A stretch of DNA of 64,000 nucleotides from assembly GCA_020636505.1 (NCBI GenBank), contig JACJXR010000002.1, positions 310,001 through 374,000 of the forward strand. Direction: 5' to 3'. The notes under the pieces are model-generated. The model ran no database searches. It had not been told where the DNA came from and saw only the letters and a program-made list of their open reading frames with translations. This document shows, in pieces, positions 48,702 through 56,137 of this stretch. A program made the position numbers and the translations under genes. Positions within the stretch are counted from its first letter, which is position 1. Every line of letters starts with the position of its first letter. This DNA is from Chitinophagales bacterium (GTDB taxonomy: Bacteria; Bacteroidota; Bacteroidia; Chitinophagales; Chitinophagaceae).

Positions 48702-50369
48702 TTACTTTTTATTACTGTAATGTTTCAATGAACCCTTCTCCAACTCCAATAGCGCATCGTACTTGTCGGCATAAGTTCTATCGTTTGATGCCAACAAAAC
48801 CGTTGTATGACTCATGTGTTTACATATGTACTCGTTTATCTTCACCACATATTTTTCTTCCACACCATCGAACGGGTCTTCTAGCAACATCAATCCCGGC
48901 TCTGCTATCATGACCCTCATGAGCAATATTTTTTGTGCCACTCCGTCAGGCAAGTGCTCTCCGAGTGGATGCAACATCATGTCATAGCCTTCGTCACGAC
49001 TGTCGACAAAATCTTTCAGACCAACCAACTCCGCCATTTCGTTCACTCTGTCATATGAGACGTCTTTACCCATGGTAATGTTATCCATCAAGGTGCCACT
49101 GTATATATCCGTATGTGAAAATATCACGCTTATACGTCTCCTCAATTCCGATAATTTATGTTTATTGACAGGCGTTTTATCCAACAACAACTGCCCTGAG
49201 TCAGGTCGAAACAAACCTCCCACCAGTTGTAACAATGTTGATTTACCGGAACCGGCACTACCTGTAATGAACAGCTTTGTACCCGACTCCACTTCAAAAG
49301 ACAGATCGTTCAATACATTGTTCTTACCATCGTAACTGAAACTCAGGTTTACCAACTTAACATCCATGCCCTTTCCATCGGACTTGGTTACGGCTTCACC
49401 CGACTCTTCTTCGGGACTGTCAATAACGGTATTTATCTTCTCCAACGAAGTGATGACATCATACACTTTATCCAAGTTGACTATCAACTTTTCCACCGAA
49501 TTAATGACCAAGATGATAACTATCTCCGCCGCAATGAATTGCCCTATGTTCAACTGTTGATTGACCAAAAGCACCGCACCTACCACCAACATGGCAGCAG
49601 TTATCAATATTTTGAACCCGATAAGCGTCCAGTACTGAACCAACAATATGCGGAAGTGTGATGTTCTAGCATTCAAGTATCCTGTTATGTGCTTGTCTGC
49701 TTTGCGCAACTGAAATGCATCGTTGATGAACTTGAAAGACGAACTCATTCTCGCAACCTCCTCAAGGTGTGCAGCAACTTTGTATTTATTGGAGCTTTCT
49801 TCCAAACTTGTCTCCAAGCCCCTATTACCTGTCAACCTCAATATCATATACAATATGACAACAAGCAAAATTCCGAAGAATATGAATGCAGGGTGATAGA
49901 AAGACAGTAACAGTAACCCGAATATGATCTGAATAGTGGCTGTGGGTACGTCCAACAACAATTTGGATATACCCTTCTGCAACGATATGACGTCAAAAAA
50001 GCGGTTTACCAATTCAGGTAAGTAATAGTTGCGTACAGATTTAAGGTCAAGCTTGGGTATCTTTTGCGCATAGATGAATGAATATCGCACAAACAGCTGC
50101 TGTTGAATCTTCTCAATTATCTTCATTTGGTTTACCTGCAACAAGCCATTTACAAACACACCTATAACCACCAATATTATCAGTAAAACCAATGAAGTTG
50201 AGATGGAACCACCCAAAACAAAGCTGATAATCGACTGTATACCAATAGGTAGCGTCAATTGCACCAAACCCGTAAGTATGGCATAGAAGTATATTGATGA
50301 TATCTCCTTGCGCTCAAACTTCAGTATCTGTAGTATTCTGCTTAAAGGGCCTTTGTTGGATACAGCCAT
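48702..50369 (-). CDS. ABC exporter (permease-ATPase fusion) with non-canonical ATPase motifs
   Basis: A 555-residue half-transporter: six membrane helices (1-300) then an ATPase domain. Walker A G-S-A-G-S-G-K-S-T is intact. The other motifs are not: the signature LSGGQ position reads L-P-D-G-V (473-477), the Walker B D-E pair reads E-D (497-498), and the H-switch histidine is Ser 528. No peptidase domain. As the first gene of a type I-like export operon with HlyD and TolC partners it should move a small molecule or peptide outward, but its ATP use may be unusual. Its promoter overlaps a TetR-like operator. Confidence 0.85.
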   Translation of the reverse strand: MAVSNKGPLSRILQILKFERKEISSIYFYAILTGLVQLTLPIGIQSIISFVLGGSISTSLVLLIILVVIGVFVNGLLQVNQMKIIEKIQQQLFVRYSFIYAQKIPKLDLKSVRNYYLPELVNRFFDVISLQKGISKLLLDVPTATIQIIFGLLLLSFYHPAFIFFGILLVVILYMILRLTGNRGLETSLEESSNKYKVAAHLEEVARMSSSFKFINDAFQLRKADKHITGYLNARTSHFRILLVQYWTLIGFKILITAAMLVVGAVLLVNQQLNIGQFIAAEIVIILVINSVEKLIVNLDKVYDVITSLEKINTVIDSPEEESGEAVTKSDGKGMDVKLVNLSFSYDGKNNVLNDLSFEVESGTKLFITGSAGSGKSTLLQLVGGLFRPDSGQLLLDKTPVNKHKLSELRRRISVIFSHTDIYSGTLMDNITMGKDVSYDRVNEMAELVGLKDFVDSRDEGYDMMLHPLGEHLPDGVAQKILLMRVMIAEPGLMLLEDPFDGVEEKYVVKINEYICKHMSHTTVLLASNDRTYADKYDALLELEKGSLKHYSNKK

Positions 50370-50383
50370 ATTTCGAGTTTGTA

Positions 50384-50391
50384 CAAATATA
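50384..50391 (-). promoter_or_regulatory. Export-operon -7 box (TATATTTG)
   Basis: A perfect TAnnTTTG match on the minus strand 15 bases before the ABC start at 50369. The expected -33 position (50412-50415) falls inside the palindrome at 50408-50424. Confidence 0.55.
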
Positions 50392-50407
50392 TCAGATGTT
50401 TTTGAAT

Positions 50408-50424
50408 TGATAGTCTTACTATCA
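50408..50424. promoter_or_regulatory. Putative TetR operator palindrome
   Basis: TGATAGT-CTT-ACTATCA is a perfect 17-base palindrome in the export-regulator gap. A half copy (TGATAGC) at 50450-50456 lies over the -33 region of the regulator's own promoter. Confidence 0.6.
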
Positions 50425-50471
50425 TTTATAGAAGTATTTAAATAATTTATGATAGCAGTTTTAACATTTTA

Positions 50472-50479
50472 TATATTTG
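50472..50479 (+). promoter_or_regulatory. -7 box (TATATTTG) of the TetR gene
   Basis: A perfect TAnnTTTG match 13 bases before the ATG at 50493. Confidence 0.5.
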
Positions 50480-50492
50480 CATCATCATTGCT

Positions 50493-51176
50493 ATGGAACT
50501 GCAATTACATATTAAGATGACCCCTGGGCTTTACGTAAAAGACCCCGATCAATCGGAATTGGGTAGGAAAATTGTGAGTACCGGTATCAGAATGATACAT
50601 GAAATGGGGTTTGAGGCATTTACATTCCGTAAACTTGCCAATGAAATAAACACCACAGAAGCGAGTATATACAGGTACTTCGAAAACAAGCACAGGCTAC
50701 TCACATACATTATTTCTTGGTTTTGGACATGGATGGAATATCAACTGGTGTTTTACACCAACAACGTAACCGACCCTAAGAAGAAGATAGAAACAGTATT
50801 GGAGATATTGACCTTCAGCGTGGATGATAAATTCATGTCAGATTACATCGACAAAGACATGCTACACCATATCATTGTGGCAGAGGGAAACAAATCGTAC
50901 CTGACAAAACATGTTGAAGAAGACAATGAAGCCAAAATATTTAAACCATACAAAGACCTCTGTCACAGAATGGCATTGATATTTCAAGAGTACAATCCCA
51001 AATATCCTTATCCTCACTCATTGGGTAGCACATTGATAGAAACGGCTCACCATCAGGTGTATTTCCAAGAGCACTTGCCATCACTTACAGACTTCGGTAA
51101 TGAAAAAGGCACAAAAGGTCTTACTCATTTTCTCAGAAGCATGACCTTCAACGTATTGAATAATCACAAGAAATAA
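50493..51176 (+). CDS. TetR/AcrR-family transcriptional regulator
   Basis: A 227-residue regulator. The N-terminal helix-turn-helix spans about 24-70: I-V-S-T-G-I-R-M-I-H-E-M-G-F-E-A-F-T-F-R-K-L-A, then E-A-S-I-Y-R-Y-F-E-N-K, the classic TetR recognition helix. The C-terminal helical domain is the ligand-binding part and does not match a known ligand class. It is divergent from the export operon and a palindrome lies between, so it probably represses that operon and perhaps itself. Confidence 0.88.
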   Translation: MELQLHIKMTPGLYVKDPDQSELGRKIVSTGIRMIHEMGFEAFTFRKLANEINTTEASIYRYFENKHRLLTYIISWFWTWMEYQLVFYTNNVTDPKKKIETVLEILTFSVDDKFMSDYIDKDMLHHIIVAEGNKSYLTKHVEEDNEAKIFKPYKDLCHRMALIFQEYNPKYPYPHSLGSTLIETAHHQVYFQEHLPSLTDFGNEKGTKGLTHFLRSMTFNVLNNHKK

Positions 51177-51204
51177 AAAAAGGCTGCCTATGGCAGCCTT
51201 TAAA
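51177..51204. terminator. Bidirectional terminator after the TetR gene
   Basis: A 10-bp perfect stem AAAGGCTGCC/GGCAGCCTTT (51179-51188 with 51192-51201) and a TAT loop sit between two convergent genes. Confidence 0.8.
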
Positions 51205-51221
51205 TATTGTAATGATCTTGA

Positions 51222-51761
51222 TTACAGTTGATTGTAGATAGGTGCATCCACACTACGCTTGATACCGTAGTATTGGAATGTCTTACGACGCCAGCCTCTC
51301 TTGTAATAAGTGTCTGTATCACCTTCTTCAGAAACTGTTGCCCAGTCGCGGTTTTTAGGTACATACCAACGATATACAGCTACTGTGTTAGGACCACGCT
51401 GAGTAAGGGCGTAGAACTGATGAGTTTTGTCTGTATATCCCATTTTGATCATGTCGTTATCTGTATACTCGTCTTCAGCAACGCTAACATAATCTTTAGA
51501 CTGTGGATTGTACCAACGGCTAACAGCTACGCGATCAGGACCCGGGTTGCGATAAGCAACGAAAACCTGAGTTTTGTCGTTCCATTTCCAGTTAAGCAAC
51601 TGGCCTTCCTGAAACTCACCTTCGGCTACAGTTACATAATTCTGATCTACCGTGTTATACCAACGATACACTCTTACTAATTCATCGTCTTGTGCAAAAC
51701 CACTTTTTGCCAATAAAACTGAAACCAATACAGTCGTAACGAGGATGAAGGTTCTTTTCAT
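51222..51761 (-). CDS. Secreted protein of three ~48-residue DUF5648-like repeats
   Basis: A 179-residue exported protein; signal peptide MKRTFILVTTVLVSVLLAKSG...A-Q. The mature part is three repeats of about 48 residues, each with V-x-R-W-Y-x-P, Y-V-T-V-A-E-x-E, then G-x-x-D-K-T-x-x-F-Y or close variants and a G-P-x-x-V-A-V link. The W-Y...E...F-Y layout resembles DUF5648 units of surface proteins. Function unknown; binding to sugars or wall is a guess. The 268 bases between this gene and secA hold no gene that I can see. Confidence 0.65.
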   Translation of the reverse strand: MKRTFILVTTVLVSVLLAKSGFAQDDELVRVYRWYNTVDQNYVTVAEGEFQEGQLLNWKWNDKTQVFVAYRNPGPDRVAVSRWYNPQSKDYVSVAEDEYTDNDMIKMGYTDKTHQFYALTQRGPNTVAVYRWYVPKNRDWATVSEEGDTDTYYKRGWRRKTFQYYGIKRSVDAPIYNQL

Positions 51762-52029
51762 AATTGAGCTCTTTTTCTAAAAATGTTTTCCCAAAATACA
51801 TAAAAAAAAACTTGCCTTGCAAGCGATTACACCAAATTTTTTTAAAATGGTTTTACACCTATGCCGATTTGCTTGTTCAAATGCCCCATTTGGCGTAGTT
51901 TTGACGCCTTCTCGCGCCAACCTGTCAGTCAAAAAAGTTTGCACGGGATTTGATACCTAATTTATTGTAAAACAGGCGGAAACGCCCGAAACAGCATATT
52001 TCTACATACTAATATAACAAGACTCAAAA

Positions 52030-55000
52030 ATGATTGGTTTTTTATCAAAAATATTCGGTGGCAGTAAGTCTGATAAAGACGTGAAGAAATTGGAACCGAT
52101 AGTAGCAGAGATCAACAAGAAATACGAAGAGCTTAATAACCTTACCAACGACGAACTCCGCAATAAAACTCAAGAATTCAGGCAAGCCATAAAAGAGCAC
52201 CTGAAAGAAATAGACGCAGAGATAGCAGCAAAAAAATCCGAAGCGGACGAACATCCAGAAGCTGAACTGCACTCCAGAGAAGCGATATATCAAGAGGTGG
52301 ACAAGCTTGTAAAGAAGCGTGACGAACAACTGGAAGAAGTGTTGGAGCGTTTGCTTCCCGAAGCGTTTGCAGTAGTTAAAGAAACTTCAAGGCGTTTCAG
52401 TGAGCATACAGAAATGATCGCTCGAGCAACAGACTTGGATAAGGACCTTGCAGTTACAAAAGATCATATAAGAATAGAAGGCGACAGCGTCATATACAAG
52501 AACAGCTGGATAGCAGCAGGTAACGAGGTTACTTGGAACATGGTACATTATGATGTACAATTGATAGGTGGTTCGGTATTGCATCAGGGTAAGATTTCCG
52601 AAATGGCAACGGGTGAAGGTAAAACACTCGTATCTACCCTACCTGCATACCTCAATGCACTTGCAGGCGAAGGTGTACACATTGTAACGGTGAACGACTA
52701 CTTGGCAAAACGTGACCAAGAGTGGAACTCTCCAATATTTGAATTTCTTGGCCTTACAACGGACTGTATAGACAAACACAAACCTAATACCGCCGAGCGA
52801 CGCAAAGCATATTGGGCGGATATCACGTACGGTACCAACAACGAGTTCGGTTTTGATTACCTGCGTGACAACATGGTACACTCCCGCGATGAGATGGTAC
52901 AACGCAAACATCACTATGCAATGGTGGATGAGGTGGATAGTGTATTGATAGATGACGCGCGTACACCGCTTATCATATCAGGTCCTGTACCAAAAGGTGA
53001 CGAACAACAGTTCCACCAACTGAAGCCACGTATAGAAAAGCTGGTAAGTGAGCAAAGGCAAATAGTGAACAGGAGTCTTACCGAAGCCAAAAAGATGATC
53101 GCGGATGGCAAAGCCGGCAAAGAAGACGGTGGTTTGCACTTGTATCGTGCTTTCAGAGGTTTGCCAAAGACCAGTGCCTTGATCAAATACTTGAGTGAGG
53201 AAGGTAACAAGCAAATACTGCAAAAAACAGAGAACTACTACCTTGGCGAACAACAACGCCATATGCCGATAGTGAACAGCGAACTATTGTTCACCATCGA
53301 TGAAAAGGGAAATAGCGTAGACCTTACAGACAAAGGTCTGGAGATGATAACAAGCACATCCGAAGACCCTAACTTCTTCGTACTGCCTGAAATGTCCACA
53401 GAGCTTGCAGCAATAGACAACGCCGGTATCAGCGATGAAGAAAAGGCGCAACGTAAAGATGCACTCCTTCAGGACTATGCAATAAAGGCAGACCGCATAC
53501 ACTCATTGCAACAACTATTAAAGGCATACACCCTATTTGAGAAAGATGTGGAGTATGTTGTGATAGAAGGCAAGGTGAAGATAGTGGATGAGCAGACAGG
53601 TCGTATCATGGAAGGCCGTCGATACAGCGATGGCTTACACCAAGCAATAGAAGCCAAAGAAAACGTACAAGTGGAAGCGGCTACGCAAACGTTTGCAACA
53701 GTTACATTACAGAACTACTTCCGTATGTATCACAAACTTGCCGGTATGACCGGTACAGCCGAAACCGAAGCGGGCGAATTCTGGGAAATATACAAGTTGG
53801 ATGTGGTGACCATACCTACCAACTTGCCGATAGTACGTAAAGACCAACAAGACCTTGTATACAAAACCAAGCGTGAGAAATATAAAGCGGTAATTGATGA
53901 GGTGGAAGCACTTCGTGCCGTGGGCAGACCGATATTGGTGGGTACCACATCGGTGGAAGTGTCGGAATTGTTGAGCCGTATGCTGCAACAAAAGAAAGTA
54001 CCGCACAACGTATTGAACGCGAAACAACACTCTCGTGAGGCAACGGTCGTTGCCGAAGCGGGTTTGGCAGGTGCTGTAACCATTGCCACCAACATGGCGG
54101 GTCGTGGTACGGATATCAAGCTGGGACAAGGTGTGAAAGAAGCGGGTGGTTTGGCCATCATCGGTACGGAAAGACACGAAAGCCGTCGTGTTGACCGCCA
54201 GTTGCGTGGTCGTGCCGGTCGTCAAGGAGACCCGGGTAGCTCACAGTTCTTTGTTTCTCTTGAAGACGATCTGATGCGTTTGTTCCAATCGGAGCGTATC
54301 GCTTCCCTGATGGACAAAATGGGACACAAGGACGGTGAAGTATTGCAGCACAGCATGATCACCAAGTCGATAGAACGTGCTCAGAAGAAAGTGGAAGAAA
54401 ACAACTTCGGTATACGTAAGCGTTTGTTGGAGTTCGATGATGTGATGAACGCACAGCGTGATGTAATATACAAGCGTCGTAGGCACGCATTGTTCGGGGA
54501 CAGATTGACGATCGACCTGGACAACGCCATGTACGATGTATGTATCGACCTTGCCACTCAACACGAGGATACACGCGACTACGAAGCGTTCAAAATAGAG
54601 GTGATGAAGCATTTGGCCATGGAACCGGATAGTATTACCGCATCAGAGTTCGACAAAGGCAACTTGGAAGAAGTAGGTGATAAGCTCTATCACGAAGTGA
54701 AGGCTTTGTATGCACGCAAATCAAGAGTGACGACAGAAGCCATACTTCCTACACTCAAGCAAATACATGCCGACAATGGCGACAGGGTGGATAATATCGT
54801 GATACCGTTCACCGACGGTGTACGTGGCTTGCAAGTTTACGCAGACCTTAAAGAAGCCATAGATAAAGATGGTAAGACCGTCATGACATCTCTTGAAAAA
54901 GCCATTACATTGGCGATGATAGACGATGCATGGAAAGACCATCTTCGTACAATGGACGACCTACGTTCATCTGTTCAAATGGCCTCTTACGAGCAGAAAG

Positions 55001-55356
55001 ACCCACTTTTGATATACAAATTCGAAGCGTTCAACCTGTTTAAGACCATGCTTTTGGAAACAAACAGAAACATTGTTTCGTTCCTGATAAGGGCAGCCAT
55101 ACCGGTACAAGAAGAACAGCCACACGCTACTCAACAAGCACAGGAAAGAACAGACATGAGCAAAATGCACATGAACAAAGCGGAAATAGACGCCGCAGGT
55201 TCTGACTATGCAGCCAATGAGAACGATATATACGAAGGCGGAGGTAGCAATACCGCTGTTCAACGTACACCTGTACAGACAGGTCCGAAGATCGGCAGAA
55301 ATGACCCTTGCCCATGCGGAAGCGGCAAGAAGTACAAGCAATGTCATGGCAGATAA
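52030..55356 (+). CDS. secA: Protein translocase subunit SecA
   Basis: A 1108-residue SecA, longer than the ~900 of E. coli, as is usual in Bacteroidota because of insertions in the first nucleotide-binding region. Walker A M-A-T-G-E-G-K-T-L is at 192-200, DEAD-like V-D-E-V-D-S-V-L-I-D-D-A-R-T-P follows, and N-M-A-G-R-G-T-D-I-K-L and R-Q-L-R-G-R-A-G-R-Q-G-D-P-G-S-S are in NBD2. The C-terminus is a zinc-binding SEC-C motif, C-P-C-G-S-G-K-K-Y-K-Q-C-H. It drives Sec export, the first step for all the secreted and T9SS proteins around. Confidence 0.97.
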   Translation: MIGFLSKIFGGSKSDKDVKKLEPIVAEINKKYEELNNLTNDELRNKTQEFRQAIKEHLKEIDAEIAAKKSEADEHPEAELHSREAIYQEVDKLVKKRDEQLEEVLERLLPEAFAVVKETSRRFSEHTEMIARATDLDKDLAVTKDHIRIEGDSVIYKNSWIAAGNEVTWNMVHYDVQLIGGSVLHQGKISEMATGEGKTLVSTLPAYLNALAGEGVHIVTVNDYLAKRDQEWNSPIFEFLGLTTDCIDKHKPNTAERRKAYWADITYGTNNEFGFDYLRDNMVHSRDEMVQRKHHYAMVDEVDSVLIDDARTPLIISGPVPKGDEQQFHQLKPRIEKLVSEQRQIVNRSLTEAKKMIADGKAGKEDGGLHLYRAFRGLPKTSALIKYLSEEGNKQILQKTENYYLGEQQRHMPIVNSELLFTIDEKGNSVDLTDKGLEMITSTSEDPNFFVLPEMSTELAAIDNAGISDEEKAQRKDALLQDYAIKADRIHSLQQLLKAYTLFEKDVEYVVIEGKVKIVDEQTGRIMEGRRYSDGLHQAIEAKENVQVEAATQTFATVTLQNYFRMYHKLAGMTGTAETEAGEFWEIYKLDVVTIPTNLPIVRKDQQDLVYKTKREKYKAVIDEVEALRAVGRPILVGTTSVEVSELLSRMLQQKKVPHNVLNAKQHSREATVVAEAGLAGAVTIATNMAGRGTDIKLGQGVKEAGGLAIIGTERHESRRVDRQLRGRAGRQGDPGSSQFFVSLEDDLMRLFQSERIASLMDKMGHKDGEVLQHSMITKSIERAQKKVEENNFGIRKRLLEFDDVMNAQRDVIYKRRRHALFGDRLTIDLDNAMYDVCIDLATQHEDTRDYEAFKIEVMKHLAMEPDSITASEFDKGNLEEVGDKLYHEVKALYARKSRVTTEAILPTLKQIHADNGDRVDNIVIPFTDGVRGLQVYADLKEAIDKDGKTVMTSLEKAITLAMIDDAWKDHLRTMDDLRSSVQMASYEQKDPLLIYKFEAFNLFKTMLLETNRNIVSFLIRAAIPVQEEQPHATQQAQERTDMSKMHMNKAEIDAAGSDYAANENDIYEGGGSNTAVQRTPVQTGPKIGRNDPCPCGSGKKYKQCHGR

Positions 55357-55380
55357 TGTCATTATATAAATAACACATCT

Positions 55381-55408
55381 ATAAAGCCCCGAATAATCGG
55401 GGCTTTAT
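55381..55408 (+). terminator. Terminator of secA
   Basis: A 12-bp perfect stem (55381-55392 with 55397-55408) with an ATAA loop, GC-rich at its centre. Confidence 0.75.
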
Positions 55409-55509
55409 ATTATCAAATAACACAATAACCGTAATCCACAGACCTTGGGTATTTAGTTTTTGAATTTTGGGACTCTACTCTTTACATTTGTGGAACACAT
55501 TAAGAACGA

Positions 55510-56067
55510 ATGATGAAACGTAATTACACAAACATTCTATTGGCAGGAGGATTGATATTGTTGGCGGTAGTGGCTCGTATTGTGAACCACGAGATGGATA
55601 TATACAATCTTGCACCCGTAGCTGCAATCGGTTTATTTGCAGGTAGCGTACTCGAAGACAAGCGATTTGCATATCTATTACCTCTTTTGGCGATGTTTAT
55701 TTCAGATGCATATATTGAAATCTTCTCCAAATGGGATGGTTTCTATGGTATATCTCAATACTTCGTATACGGTGGTTTGATAATCGCTACACTGTTGGGT
55801 ACAACGATGAAGAACAGAAAGCCGCTTAGAATAGCAGGCTACTCCATTGCAGGTTCTGCAATATTCTTTGTTTTGTCCAACTTCGGTACTTTCCTTACAG
55901 GATACTGGGGCACAGGCATCGAGGGTTTGACTGCAACTTATATAGCCGCTATTCCTTTTGCCAAAAACACTTTCCTTGGCGATTTGATGTTCAGCGGAAT
56001 GCTATTTGGTGCATTCGCTCTGTTGGAAAATGCACTTTACGGTAAAATGCAAAAAGCAAAAGCTTAA
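55510..56067 (+). CDS. DUF6580-like integral membrane protein
   Basis: A 185-residue protein with about five membrane helices. The segment L-A-P-V-A-A-I-G-L-F-A-G, then L-P-L-L-A-M-F-I-S-D, is the pattern of DUF6580, a family resembling the S components of ECF vitamin transporters. An internal T-G-Y-W-G-T-G and a final F-L-G-D-L-M-F-S-G fit that fold. No energising ATPase is nearby. Substrate unknown. Two adjacent Met codons start the frame; I use the first. Confidence 0.7.
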   Translation: MMKRNYTNILLAGGLILLAVVARIVNHEMDIYNLAPVAAIGLFAGSVLEDKRFAYLLPLLAMFISDAYIEIFSKWDGFYGISQYFVYGGLIIATLLGTTMKNRKPLRIAGYSIAGSAIFFVLSNFGTFLTGYWGTGIEGLTATYIAAIPFAKNTFLGDLMFSGMLFGAFALLENALYGKMQKAKA

Positions 56068-56088
56068 TTTCAATTATCTTATTATAAC

Positions 56089-56119
56089 AAAAAAGCCACG
56101 GCAATGCCGTGGCTTTTTT
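56089..56119. terminator. Bidirectional terminator
   Basis: A 14-15-bp near-perfect stem (AAAAAAGCCACGGC with its complement) has a three-base loop and poly-T on both strands, between convergent genes. Confidence 0.85.
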
Positions 56120-56137
56120 CATTGAATATTTTTTGCG

